Shown: positions 18,501 through 25,298, numbered from the stretch's first letter. The stretch: DNA of 40,153 nucleotides from Gammaproteobacteria bacterium (GCA_024276095.1 JAJRXW010000232.1:1-40153); one strand, 5' to 3'. Translations and numbers: made by a program. The notes: generated by a model from the sequence alone, not told the origin.

Positions 18501-18743
18501 GGACGGTGAGCCGTCACCCGGGTCCCATGTCCACGTTGCGCCGACGGAACCGACGTCGACCGCACCTTTCAGTGTTGTCGGCTGCCCGGAGATAACGTCA
18601 TGTGGCAGAATCGGGTCGTTCGGATCCACCGGTACCGTCGACACGATCGGTGGCGCAGCGAGCGCGATTGCGGTAATACAATAAAGAATTAATGCGATGC
18701 CGAGTCGCATCCCCAGATCCAGACCACGTTTTCGAACCGCCAT
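12516..18743 (-). CDS. Giant secreted PKD / alpha-alpha toroid-like / Fn3-like / PASTA(x10) protein
   Basis: 2075 aa. Start 18743 has GAGGGG 9 nt upstream; a Sec signal ends near residue 30 (IALAAPP). Domains in order: PKD-like (~40-130); a helical region (~148-560) with ALWFMHRNQF, QGGMVMDAIIASGTP and SGWAAIGLLAAEEVFG, resembling prenyltransferase/squalene-oxidase alpha/alpha toroids; PKD (~570-665, YQWDFDNDGTFDASG); PKD-like (~669-765, YEWELDG); Fn3-like (~781-870, YDIYRSTDGAARG); ten PASTA repeats (~878-1555) of ~68 aa; an Ig-like domain (~1556-1645); and a helical, Ala-rich C-terminus (~1650-2075) that I do not recognise. No kinase, transpeptidase, sortase motif or TM anchor is seen. The first ~870 residues are paralogous to the 830-aa protein at 31038-33530. 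Likely extracellular or surface-bound; substrate unknown. Two palindromic elements lie in its upstream region. Confidence 0.9.
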   Translation of the reverse strand: MAVRKRGLDLGMRLGIALILYCITAIALAAPPIVSTVPVDPNDPILPHDVISGQPTTLKGAVDVGSVGATWTWDPGDGSPSVSGTVDPLPTSFFQTDDVGFTPPHAIWIEHTYIGQDGDIILATLTVDNGIDAPVSAVYRTEIRDKTLPVEVNAAIDEALWFMHRNQFRFDGRATQGNGSTTAGAIPMTRWNFPQTGGTAQNSSTSAVINAFEANGYLETGPASSPYTETVARGLKYAIASLATRAIGPQTFGRPAGLPDDPDANGNGIGVYVNGTQPNYQGGMVMDAIIASGTPDAVAVTGPANVVGRTYGEIIQDMVDYYAWGQGDNFSRSGWHYSPWNNTTGNIDNSVSGWAAIGLLAAEEVFGATVPQWVKDRNPGGLELTDTESDTSNNDGRHGYTNSPNPVWGPFGVTGAAMVQMAMDDIEATTSTTPDERWVRTENYFRRHFGQPIAGNNFRNYYYAMFNFAKAMRTAVPSEVVIIGDNNSVGCGPNGGTTGCGPALAPLDWYSDPAIGLARTVVDFQTTTGVNIGMFTDRPGNSQGSNQDEHNTSWATQILTRTLFQAGPVARAAANPNPGAADVPIGFDASASFHQDPARSLVNYQWDFDNDGTFDASGVFATHNFPCATLPIPCSFPVTLRVTDDNVPARFDDDIVLIEITVPPRPPTAVAGGPYLVCANEDFQADGSDSFDVDEGTSESGAPPFDTITGYEWELDGVSPFDFGEASGATPTISFPVPGERDIGLRVSDNTALAFPIAQSPNLTNTDFTRVDVADCGCMGPIKVRSKPGKNQLVWSPVPGAASYDIYRSTDGAARGLSILRSNVVTSYATFLDKGLTNGQTYWYRVTPLDADGMAICDSSLAAFGTPQTSRRARASLATVPDVTNITASEAANALADELLTLGQTSLVPSDAVPEGLVISQNPPAGSRVREGSIVNIVVSTGPVRIEAPDVIGQTQADAEAAIIGAGLAIGTVTTQNSNAVPAGNVIGQDPIGGLLVTLGSAIDLVVSLGPQTTAVPDVLGQTQADAEAAIIAAALTVGTVGTQNSNTVPAGAVIGQSPVGGTVVVLGTPVDIVISLGPVTFPAPNVIGQSQADAEAAIVSAGFVVGTITEQLSSTVPQGTVINQSPGAGSLLLSGATISLVVSLGPPQVTVPDVVGLQQLQAEAAISAAELAVGVITTQNSLVVPAGEVISQDPAGGTTVNSASPVNLVVSLGPVQVSVPDVVGQSQANAQAAITAANLTVGAVTQQNSLTVPAGDVISQNPAGGTTVDEQSAVSFVVSLGPVQVSVPNIVGLAQATAEAAITGASLTVGAITQQNNPTVPAGDVISQNPIGGTTVDEQSAVSFVVSLGPVQVSVPDVVGMTQATAEAAIVGANLTVGTVTTINSDTIPAGEVISQNPVGGTTVDEGSAVNLTVSLGAPDIAVPNVVGLSQANASANILGAGLTVGTVSTSNSSTVPAGDVISQDPVAGVLAASNSAVNIVVSLGPVQVPVPGVVGLTQVAAEAAITGAGLTVGTVSTASSDTVPAGDVISQNPVAGTIVSEGSGVDMEVSTGPAAGLSVTLALSTSAITAGDPITLIPEVIDGDGVPMTPMPPVTYSITFAAGEASGTLPTESGGVILTSADTRGVYTVTVTVDGDTATASADFLIYRPAATSGQKALYGGLSTSMNGIAASAEALAESLATGDIAGVQSALDAMRSARNAVNRTAMRRSTVFAPEGGFLPTTAQLAANGYPQTADDATLQIVLNNIVVKLQETSAFYASLNATGPIDDEARMNQLNAELQALLDQLNALNPSPNGWVEAAGLVNYLYAVVFPQHLYAVVDRFEAELVGSGIGVADAQTPADFYRQLADPQQLMAGQPMVPGAYYANRQPAFFSLAGMSVAVQIQMRIVTDVYGPILHDLARVAAILAIDGLLNQFVNNMNLPGIITGASLSFHVFNAGGSVIEVNGANRTLPERSDVFLVGSAAIAAVEGVFSALDPSSIEDLDDVWEFFEGVVDAMEAAGEAAETANQLPSSVFPSCILSSSSTCVELVYPAGFNSVITCSGFVCFPQPVLILVHNLDTGTWAFDLFNFTP
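14080..16115 (-). repeat. Ten tandem 204-bp repeats encoding PASTA domains
   Basis: Repeat starts fall at about 16100, 15896, 15692, 15488, 15284, 15080, 14876, 14672, 14468 and 14264, i.e. every 204 bp. Each unit reads roughly PDVVGxTQAxAEAAI, GLTVGTVTxxNS, VPAGxVISQNPxGGT and VNLVVSLGP. The sixth and seventh units share an identical 50-bp block (14692-14741 and 14896-14945), indicating a recent duplication or gene conversion, while the first unit is the most diverged. Short-read assemblies may mis-count copies here. Confidence 0.9.
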
Positions 18744-18779
18744 GAGTTGATTCCCCTCGTATCAACATTGGTGACTGCC

Positions 18780-18827
18780 GTGTCGTATTTGCAAATTGGA
18801 GGTGTCGCATCTTCCCTTATGCGACAC
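18780..18827 (-). promoter_or_regulatory. Three related 9-bp sites upstream of the giant gene, two forming a palindrome
   Basis: GTGTCGCAT (18802-18810) and ATGCGACAC (18819-18827) are a perfect inverted repeat with an 8-nt centre. GTGTCGTAT (18780-18788) is a third, direct copy with one mismatch, 22 bp away. They lie 37-84 bp upstream of the giant gene's ATG. They could be operator sites for a dimeric regulator or, for the inverted pair, a leader hairpin. No convincing sigma-70 or sigma-54 promoter was identified between them and the ATG. Confidence 0.45.
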
Positions 18828-18917
18828 AGAGTATTGTTCCAAACCGTTATTTTTATTTTTTCCGGTGAGTCGATTTGTGCACCGATCATCGAAACTGGAA
18901 ACAACGCTCCACGCGTC

Positions 18918-18967
18918 ATTATGTACCTCAAATCAGGATACGGCAATCCTGATTTGAGGATTATGTA
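18918..18967. mobile_element. 34-bp perfect palindromic element flanked by exact 8-bp direct repeats
   Basis: Direct repeats ATTATGTA occur at 18918-18925 and 18960-18967. Exactly between them is a perfect inverted repeat: CCTCAAATCAGGAT (18926-18939), a 6-nt centre ACGGCA, and ATCCTGATTTGAGG (18946-18959). The layout equals a target-site duplication around a miniature element made of nothing but two 14-bp terminal repeats. Alternatives are a recombinase site or a hairpin with coincidental flanks. The surrounding intergenic region 18744-19183 (440 bp) has no gene; the part 18968-19183 after the dehydrogenase stop shows nothing else I can support. Confidence 0.6.
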
Positions 18968-19183
18968 AAGTGGGTGCCGGCAACCATATCAACTGCTAAT
19001 CTCATTTGTCCGGCCCGGCCTGACAGTACGCGCTGATCTGTTTTCTGCCGGTCGACGAAGAGCCGAGGCATTGTCGGCTTTCTTTACATGATTGGGCGCA
19101 TCCGGTTTCGCGCCGGACGTTGTTGAAACGGAAAAATAATGATGGCAGGACTCTACCGGTCACTGCCGTATGGGCACATGGCG

Positions 19184-19981
19184 CTATTGTGCCGACCAGC
19201 CGCCGTCAATCGGCAGCACGGCACCGGTGATCGATGACGATTGCTCGGTGCATAAAAACAGCGTCAGCCCGGCAACCTGTTCTATCGTCACAAACTGTTT
19301 CGTGGGTTGTGCGGCGAGCAGTACGTTGGCAACGACTTCCTGCTCGGTGATGCCCCTGGCTTTTGCCGTGTTCGCAACCTGGTTGGCTACCAGCGGAGTT
19401 GCGACGTATCCCGGTGCAATGGCATTGACGGTAACGTTTTTTTCCGCCAGTTCCAGTGCCACGGTTTTCGTCAGGCCCGCAATGCCGTGTTTTGCAGCGA
19501 CATAGGCTGCCTTGAAAGGCGATGCGACCAGGGCATGCGATGAGGCAATATTGATGATGCGCCCCCAGCCGGCTGCAACCATCAGCGGTGTTGCGATCCG
19601 GATGGAATGAAAGGCGGATGACAGATTGATGGCGATGATGTCATTCCATTTATCGACCGGAAAATTCTCGATCGGCGAAACGTACTGGATTCCGGCATTG
19701 TTGACCAGAATGTCGACCGAGCCGAACCGATCGACCGCCTGATGAATCATTTGCTCTATTTCCGCCGGTATCAGCATATTGGCAGGTGAATAGGCGATGT
19801 CGCCCGATGCCTGTTTGCGGACTTCCTGCTGTGCATTTTCGATGGCATTTTTATCGCCCAGACCGTTGAGCAGCACATTCGCACCACTGGCTGCCAGCGC
19901 TTTGGCAATCCTCAGGCCAATGCCGCTGGTCGATCCCGTAACTACAGCCGTTTTGCCGTCAAGGTATTCTGGCTCATTCAT
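19184..19981 (-). CDS. bdhA: 3-hydroxybutyrate dehydrogenase (short-chain dehydrogenase)
   Basis: 265 aa using the ATG at 19981 (MNEPEYLDGKTAVVTG), which has GGCGGG 8 nt upstream; an ATG two codons earlier is also possible. Classical SDR with TGSTSGIG nucleotide motif (~13-20), NNAG (~91-94), catalytic Ser-Tyr-Lys in IASSHALVASPFKAAYVAAK, and the end LPIDGGWSAQ. The segments VLLNGLGD, NAGIQYVSPIENFPVDKW and VLLAAQPTKQFVTIEQVAGL are specific to D-3-hydroxybutyrate dehydrogenases (EC 1.1.1.30), which oxidise (R)-3-hydroxybutyrate to acetoacetate with NAD. The start overlaps the MFS gene's end, so it is the last gene of the leftward hydrolase-receptor-transporter-dehydrogenase operon. It gives the strongest hint of the locus substrate. 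Confidence 0.93.
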   Translation of the reverse strand: MNEPEYLDGKTAVVTGSTSGIGLRIAKALAASGANVLLNGLGDKNAIENAQQEVRKQASGDIAYSPANMLIPAEIEQMIHQAVDRFGSVDILVNNAGIQYVSPIENFPVDKWNDIIAINLSSAFHSIRIATPLMVAAGWGRIINIASSHALVASPFKAAYVAAKHGIAGLTKTVALELAEKNVTVNAIAPGYVATPLVANQVANTAKARGITEQEVVANVLLAAQPTKQFVTIEQVAGLTLFLCTEQSSSITGAVLPIDGGWSAQ

Positions 19982-21278
19982 GATCATGACCCGCCGGACT
20001 TCGCGTCCCCCCGTCCTGATTCTCCCAGTCCTGGTTCAGGTACCTGGCGCTGATCAGAAAGAGAATCGTGGCAGCGATGTAAAAACCGGTTCCCGCAAGA
20101 ATAGCGTAGCGCAGCGACTCATCGCCGAACCGGGCCTGCAGATTATCGGAAAGTATACCGAGCGCGACGGTCCCGGCGCCAATACCGATCAGGTTGTTGA
20201 TGAACAGGAAAATGGCCGATGCCGTGGCCCGCATGTTGGGCGGCACCACATGCTGGATTGCAGACAGGACGGGCCCCAGCCACGCCAGCCCGAGTGCGGT
20301 AGGGATAAGCATGGCAAAAAAGGTTGTGGTCAGGTTCGGTGACAGCACGGCGACAATGTAAAACGGCACGGTGGCAAGAAATGCGATGGCAGGGACCAGG
20401 ACATAGGCAGTTCGTCGCCTGGCGCCGAAACGGTCGGCCAATGACCCGCCCAGCCAGGTCCCTGCGATACCGCCGACGAGCAGTATCGCGGCGTAAAAAA
20501 GGGATGCATCCAGTAATTCGAGGCCGAAGCTGCGGACCAGAAATGACGGCAGCCAGAAGAACAGGCCATACCCCATCATCGAGGAACAGGCGGCGCCCAG
20601 CGACATGATCCAGAAGCTGGGCTTGCCCATAAGTGTCCGCACGATTTCAGACAGCGGGGCAGCGGCGATGTTCGTCTGGTTCTGATCGAACTGCCCGCGT
20701 ACCGGCTCTGCAACAGTCAGCTTGAATATCGGTACGAGGACCAGCCCGGCAAGGCCGACCGCAAAGAAGGCAAATCGCCAGTCGACTTTTGTCGCAATGA
20801 TTCCTCCGAACAGGATGCCCAGGGCACTGCCGATCGGTATTCCGAACGAATAGACGCTGAGTGCCCGTGCCCGCTGTTTTGACGGGAAATAATCCGAGAT
20901 CAGCGAGTATGCCGGCGCGACGCCGCCGGCTTCGCCGACCCCGACCCCGAGTCGTGCGAGAAACAGCTGCCAGAAGTTCTGTGCCAGCCCGCAGACAGCA
21001 GTCATGGCGCTCCATAACGCCAGTGCGACAGTCATGATCCATATTCGGTTTTTTCGGTCGGCCAGTAACGCAATGGGAATGCCCAGGCCGGTATAAAAAA
21101 GGGCGAATGCCAAACCGCCCATCAGGCCGAGTTGCGTGTCGGTAAGCCCCAGGTCTGCTTTGATCGGAACGGCAAGGATGCCGACGATCTGCCGATCGAT
21201 GAAGTTGAACGTGTAAACCAGCACCAGGATAAACATGACATAGGCGCGATAACGCGCGGTGGGCGGGTTATTCTGCAT
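19974..21278 (-). CDS. MFS transporter (Spinster-like/aromatic- or organic-acid type)
   Basis: 434 aa with 12 predicted TM segments starting at YVMFILVLVYTFNFIDRQIVG. Family features are the R-containing first helix (DRQIVGIL), loop 2-3 ADRKNRIWIM (motif A-like), GVGVGEAGGVAPAYSLISDYFPSKQRARALS and the central hydrophilic loop before residue ~230. Such Spinster-like MFS proteins accompany TonB receptors in catabolic loci of proteobacteria and import organic acids or small hydrophobic compounds over the inner membrane. In this operon the likely cargo is a hydroxyacid monomer or oligomer (inference). It lies 72 bp after the receptor gene, with a hairpin between, and overlaps the dehydrogenase start. 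Confidence 0.88.
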   Translation of the reverse strand: MQNNPPTARYRAYVMFILVLVYTFNFIDRQIVGILAVPIKADLGLTDTQLGLMGGLAFALFYTGLGIPIALLADRKNRIWIMTVALALWSAMTAVCGLAQNFWQLFLARLGVGVGEAGGVAPAYSLISDYFPSKQRARALSVYSFGIPIGSALGILFGGIIATKVDWRFAFFAVGLAGLVLVPIFKLTVAEPVRGQFDQNQTNIAAAPLSEIVRTLMGKPSFWIMSLGAACSSMMGYGLFFWLPSFLVRSFGLELLDASLFYAAILLVGGIAGTWLGGSLADRFGARRRTAYVLVPAIAFLATVPFYIVAVLSPNLTTTFFAMLIPTALGLAWLGPVLSAIQHVVPPNMRATASAIFLFINNLIGIGAGTVALGILSDNLQARFGDESLRYAILAGTGFYIAATILFLISARYLNQDWENQDGGTRSPAGHDHE

Positions 21279-21315
21279 GGTGAATCCGGGTCAGGGTGTC
21301 GGAACGGGCAATGCC

Positions 21316-21339
21316 GCGACGGGCTTCTTCGCCCGCCGC
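21316..21339 (-). other. Intercistronic hairpin between receptor and MFS genes
   Basis: Stem CGGGC/GCCCG around loop TTCTTC (plus-strand orientation), extended by GCG/CGC past one mismatch. No T-tract. It may slow 3' decay of the receptor mRNA or reduce downstream expression. Confidence 0.35.
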
Positions 21340-21350
21340 GGCTGAAATAC

Positions 21351-23690
21351 CTAGAACCGGTATTCCAGTGTGCCGGTAACCGTTCGCGGGTTGCCGTAGA
21401 ACGCCGTTACATTTCCTTCCAGGCCAAGTGTCGGGAAATCGTATCCGGCCACTTTGTATTCTTCATCGCCCAGGTTTCTGCCGTGTATTCCCGCCCGCAT
21501 ATGGCCGTCGTCATGCTCCCATACCAGGCTGAGATCCCACAGCGTGAAGCTTGGTTGATCGAGGAGAACATTCGGGAATTCGAACTGACTTGCCTTGTCG
21601 CGATAGGACAGCGATGTGATTGTCGCGAAACTGCCGGGTGCGCCAAACACTGACAGCGGTATTTCGAAGGTAATGGATCCGTTCGCGGTCCATTCGGGGG
21701 TGTTCTGGAATACCGCCTGGTCGGAAACATCGTTGCCGGACGCATCGATGAATTCCTTGTATTCCGCATCGAGATAGCCTACTGCCCAGCCGAATGACCA
21801 GTTGTCATTGGCGCGGAACATTCCCTCGAACTCGAAGCCGGGCAGTTCCGCTTTACCGGCATTCGTCGTGACGCCGGTAAAGGTATCGTTGATACCGTCG
21901 CCATCTGTATCGACGCCTATGGAACCGGGGATCTGCACGTTTTTGTAGTCAGCGAAAAATACCGCCAGACTGGTTTTTATGCGGCTGTCCAGCCAACTCG
22001 ACTTCCAGCCGACTTCGTAGGAGCTGACCGTCTCGGGCCGAAAGCGCATGAATTCGAAAATCTCCGCGTCGCTGACGTTGCCGTCACCGTCGATATCGGG
22101 TGCGGCCGTTGTTTGCGCTCGCGGGTCGAAGCCGCCGCCCTTGAATCCCTCGCTATAGGAAACATACAGGTGCTGCTCATCATTGGGCTTCCAGCTTAGC
22201 GATACCCGCGGCGAAAAATCGGTGAATTCTTCGCTTCCGTCGAAGTCGGATGTCGTTGCTATCGGAGTAGCACTGCCGCCGAATGTCGGTGACAGGCCGC
22301 CAATAAACGTGCGGCGCAACACCCGCGCGGTACGCTCGTCTGACGTGTAGCGGCCTCCCAGTGACAGGCTCATGGTATCGCTGAAATCGTAGGTGAAATC
22401 CGCAAATATCGACCAGGTTTTCGTATCGACGTCTCCCAGCGTATTGGCGTTGAGCCCCGGTAATCCGATCACGGTTCCCAGCGGGCCGAGAATGACATCG
22501 AACTCGTTGAATGCATTGGCGTCAAGATAGTAAACGCCGAGGATACCGTTCAATCGGTCGCTGCTGTACAGCAGTTGCAGTTCCTCGGAAAACTGTTCGT
22601 TCTTGTAGACGACCGGAACATCGAGATCGTCGACCGGAAGGCTGTCGAAATCGATGGGTGACCATGTTTCATCCCGTCTGAATGCAAGTATGTTCTTCAG
22701 TGTAAAGCGCTCATTGAGCGTCCATTCCGCGAGCAGCGAAATACCCTTTGACTCTACGCTTTGCTCCGGAATATTAAGGCCTGCGCGCGTATCGAATACA
22801 TCCGGCAAAATAGGCGCGCCGGAGACCCCTCCCACCATCAGCCGATGTCCTGCTTTGGGGTCCGAGTCATCCTGCGTATAGTCGACGGACAGGCGGAAGA
22901 ACAGGTTTTCGGTGGCATCCCACTCGGCACTCAGTCTGCCGCCCAGGATATCCTTGTTGTAGTTTTCAACGCCGTCCAGGTTGAGGTTGTCGCCGAAACC
23001 ATCGCGCGAATAGCGAACGATTGTGCCGCCGATCCTGAGCGAATCCGAAATCGGCGCGGATGCCGTAACAAGGCCATCCAGCTGACTGTATGAGCCGGCG
23101 GACAGCTTGATTTTGACTTCCGGCTCATCAGACAGGCGCCTGGTTACATATTTGATGGCGCCGCCGATCGTGTTGCGGCCATAAAGCGTGCCCTGAGGGC
23201 CGCGCAATACTTCGATCCGCTCAACATCGTAGAGATCCAGTACCGCAGCATGAGGACGGTTCAGATAGACATCGTCGACATACAGGCCGACCCCGGATTC
23301 AAACCCGGCAACCGGGTCCTGCTGGCCGACACCGCGAATAAATGCAGTCAGTGTCGTGTTGGTTCCGCGGGAGACCTCCAGCGTGACGTTGGGGCTGTAT
23401 TGGGCAACCGAGATCAGGTCTGCTGCGCCTATGCGATCGAGTTCGTCGCCCGAAAATACGGAAATGGAAAGCGGTACTTCCTGAAGCGATTCCTCGCGCC
23501 GCCGGGCCGTCGTCACGACAATCTCTTCGATTGCCTGGTCAGATGAGGTCGGCGAACGGTTATCCTGTGCGAAGACGTATTCCGCCGGGCCGAATCCAGC
23601 GACGATAACGCCGGCTATCGCAAGAGTCAGTGTGATGCTGCTGCGACTTTTTGCTGCTTTGTCGTGTCGAAAATAATTGACTGTGTTCAT
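21351..23690 (-). CDS. TonB-dependent outer-membrane receptor
   Basis: 779 aa from the ATG at 23690, which has GAGGA 9-10 nt upstream and lies 10 nt after the hydrolase stop; a longer frame to 23867 would overlap the hydrolase gene. A signal peptide (AIAGVIVAGFGPAEYVFAQ) is followed by the Ton-box-like IEEIVVTTARRREESLQEVP. The plug domain contains ISVAQYSPNVTLE, AFIRGVGQQDPV, VYLNRPHAAVLDLYDVERIE and RGPQGTLYGRNTIGGAI. The barrel runs to the end GTLEYRF with the terminal Phe expected for BAM-dependent insertion. This is the broad receptor group often annotated as iron-complex receptors but common in catabolic loci. Placement between an alpha/beta hydrolase, an MFS transporter and 3-hydroxybutyrate dehydrogenase suggests import of ester oligomers rather than iron. 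Confidence 0.92.
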   Translation of the reverse strand: MNTVNYFRHDKAAKSRSSITLTLAIAGVIVAGFGPAEYVFAQDNRSPTSSDQAIEEIVVTTARRREESLQEVPLSISVFSGDELDRIGAADLISVAQYSPNVTLEVSRGTNTTLTAFIRGVGQQDPVAGFESGVGLYVDDVYLNRPHAAVLDLYDVERIEVLRGPQGTLYGRNTIGGAIKYVTRRLSDEPEVKIKLSAGSYSQLDGLVTASAPISDSLRIGGTIVRYSRDGFGDNLNLDGVENYNKDILGGRLSAEWDATENLFFRLSVDYTQDDSDPKAGHRLMVGGVSGAPILPDVFDTRAGLNIPEQSVESKGISLLAEWTLNERFTLKNILAFRRDETWSPIDFDSLPVDDLDVPVVYKNEQFSEELQLLYSSDRLNGILGVYYLDANAFNEFDVILGPLGTVIGLPGLNANTLGDVDTKTWSIFADFTYDFSDTMSLSLGGRYTSDERTARVLRRTFIGGLSPTFGGSATPIATTSDFDGSEEFTDFSPRVSLSWKPNDEQHLYVSYSEGFKGGGFDPRAQTTAAPDIDGDGNVSDAEIFEFMRFRPETVSSYEVGWKSSWLDSRIKTSLAVFFADYKNVQIPGSIGVDTDGDGINDTFTGVTTNAGKAELPGFEFEGMFRANDNWSFGWAVGYLDAEYKEFIDASGNDVSDQAVFQNTPEWTANGSITFEIPLSVFGAPGSFATITSLSYRDKASQFEFPNVLLDQPSFTLWDLSLVWEHDDGHMRAGIHGRNLGDEEYKVAGYDFPTLGLEGNVTAFYGNPRTVTGTLEYRF

Positions 23691-23700
23691 GTGTGCATCC

Positions 23701-24570
23701 TCAGTTACTGTTTTCCTGCCTGATTGCCGACCCGCCCGGTGATTCGACCCTGGTTTGTTCAGCGAATGTTTCAATAGCCCTGTTAAAAGCATCCGGTTCC
23801 TCCAGATGTGGTGAGTGTCCCGAGTTGGCGAAACCAACCCGCCTTGAATTCGGCAGCTGGCGGGCAACCCATTCGCTGGCCGCCGGGCTGTACAGCTGGC
23901 TGAGTGCCCCGTAGGTCACCAGAGTCGGGGTCTCGATTGCGGCCAGCTGACTGCGGAAGTCCTGGCTGGCCATGGACAGCCACAATTGCGCCATTGATTC
24001 GGGATGATTTTTTTCGGTCTTGTCGATCACCCAGTCGACCAGCGCTTTGCGTTTGGCATGCTGGCCCCGGGCGACGATGCGCGGTACGAAAATCCTGGTG
24101 AATCCCGGCCAGTCAGCAAGCATTCTCGCGACCACCTCGGAGAACACGCTGGCGCTGTCTCCGTCCCGGAGGCCGAATTTCCAGGTGTCGTCGTTGAGCA
24201 GCCTGGGGATCATGTCGATGCTCACCATTGACGAGACGCGGCCGGCCTCTTGGTGTTGCATCACGCCCCAGCTCACCATCGCACCCATTGACCAGCCGAT
24301 GAGCATGGTCTGTGACAGATCGAGGGAGACGAGCAGTTCAGCCACATCGTCCACCAGCGTCGAAAGGCTCTGATTTTCTTCGAGATTGCTGGAATCGCCA
24401 TGGCCACGCAGATCCGGGACCACAATTCGAAACTGCGTGGAGAGGGCAGCGATCTGCGCTTTGAAAAACTCGCCGCGCATGCCCCATCCATGCAACAGGA
24501 CAATCGGCCGTCCGGAACCGCTGTCCTCGTATTTCAGATGTCCGCCGTCCCTGAGGTCTAGTAATGTCAC
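23701..24570 (-). CDS. Alpha/beta hydrolase (esterase/oligomer hydrolase candidate)
   Basis: 289 aa from a GTG at 24570. Alpha/beta hydrolase fold: oxyanion segment VLLHGWGMRGEFF (~24-36), DLRGHGDSS (~53-61), nucleophile elbow GWSMGA (Ser94) and catalytic His252 in SGHSPHLEEP. The acid residue is probably the Asp of the cap-to-beta7 region but is not clear. No signal peptide, so cytoplasmic. It is the first gene of the leftward operon and diverges from a TetR regulator. Family members include esterases, meta-cleavage hydrolases and PHA-related hydrolases; with 3-hydroxybutyrate dehydrogenase downstream, splitting of hydroxyacid dimers or oligomers is a reasonable guess. Confidence 0.88.
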   Translation of the reverse strand: MTLLDLRDGGHLKYEDSGSGRPIVLLHGWGMRGEFFKAQIAALSTQFRIVVPDLRGHGDSSNLEENQSLSTLVDDVAELLVSLDLSQTMLIGWSMGAMVSWGVMQHQEAGRVSSMVSIDMIPRLLNDDTWKFGLRDGDSASVFSEVVARMLADWPGFTRIFVPRIVARGQHAKRKALVDWVIDKTEKNHPESMAQLWLSMASQDFRSQLAAIETPTLVTYGALSQLYSPAASEWVARQLPNSRRVGFANSGHSPHLEEPDAFNRAIETFAEQTRVESPGGSAIRQENSN

Positions 24571-24622
24571 TTTCCACCGCTCGAGATCCGTTTGACGGAA
24601 GGGCCCTGGCCCGGTTTACTGG

Positions 24623-24678
24623 TCAACTCATCCCTGCAAACGAGAGTTGATGCCCCTGAGTAGAGAGGGCACTATAAT
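24623..24678. promoter_or_regulatory. Divergent control region of the TetR-centred locus
   Basis: The 113-bp gap between the GTG of the hydrolase and the ATG of tetR carries inverted half-sites TCAACTC (24623-24629) and GAGTTGA (24644-24650), a possible operator. It also carries an exact TATAAT (24673-24678) only 5 nt before the tetR ATG. If used as -10, transcription would start at or next to the ATG, giving a leaderless tetR mRNA. The -35 is weak (TTGATG at 24647 with a 20-bp spacer, overlapping one half-site). Confidence 0.4.
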
Positions 24679-24683
24679 GAAAC

Positions 24684-25298
24684 ATGAATCAGTATTCAAC
24701 TTCTGGTAAGATCCCGAAAACCAGGCGCGGTCGTGAAACACGAGCCAAATTACTCGCGGCAGCGGAAAAGGAGTTTGGTGAACGCGGTTTCCATGACGCT
24801 TCAGTCAGCGGTATTGCCCGGCGGGCTGCTGTCGCGTCGGGTACGTTCTATGTCTACTTTGAGAGTAAGGAAGAGATTTTCAGAGCTTTGGTTGCGCATA
24901 TGGGAAACCTGACCCGGATATGGATTTCAGAGCGGGTAGCAGAGTCGCCTGACCGCTTGACGGCGGAACGACGCGGTATTCAGGCCTTTATCGAATTCGT
25001 GCGCCGCCATGGCAACCTGTACCAGATTATTTGCGAAGCGCAGTTTGTAGCCGAAGACGCCTATCGTGAGTATTACACCGGGTTTGCGGATGCCTACCGC
25101 CAGAACCTGCAGCATGCGGCGGCCGAACAGGAGATCCGGGCGGGGGACTATGAAGTATGGGCCTGGGCGCTGATAGGAATGAGCGTATTTATCGGAATGC
25201 GATTTTCAGCATGGGACGACACGCGATCATCGGAAGAACTGGCAACAGCCGTTGCGGATCTGATATCTGCAGGCATGTTGCCCGAAACCGGAACATAA
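24684..25298 (+). CDS. TetR/AcrR-family transcriptional regulator
   Basis: 204 aa. The N-terminal helix-turn-helix region (residues ~14-60) is classical: RGRETRAKLLAAAEKEFGER, GFHDASVSGIARRAAVASGT and FYVYFESKEEIFRALV. The C-terminal ligand domain (~75-204) is helical. Located between the leftward hydrolase-TonB-MFS-dehydrogenase operon and the rightward ligase-hydratase-hydrolase-depolymerase genes, so it probably represses one or both and responds to a pathway intermediate, perhaps a CoA ester. No ribosome site precedes the ATG and a TATAAT lies just upstream, suggesting leaderless translation. Ligand is unknown. Confidence 0.9.
   Translation: MNQYSTSGKIPKTRRGRETRAKLLAAAEKEFGERGFHDASVSGIARRAAVASGTFYVYFESKEEIFRALVAHMGNLTRIWISERVAESPDRLTAERRGIQAFIEFVRRHGNLYQIICEAQFVAEDAYREYYTGFADAYRQNLQHAAAEQEIRAGDYEVWAWALIGMSVFIGMRFSAWDDTRSSEELATAVADLISAGMLPETGT

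Noticed and set aside
23691-23867. Extended start for the TonB receptor
   Set aside because: Would overlap the hydrolase gene by over 160 bp and precede the signal with unrelated sequence; the ATG at 23690 has a ribosome site.
24601-24612. GGGCC-CT-GGCCC repeat as TetR operator
   Set aside because: Short and GC-only; the wider inverted TCAACTC/GAGTTGA pair is a better, though still weak, candidate.
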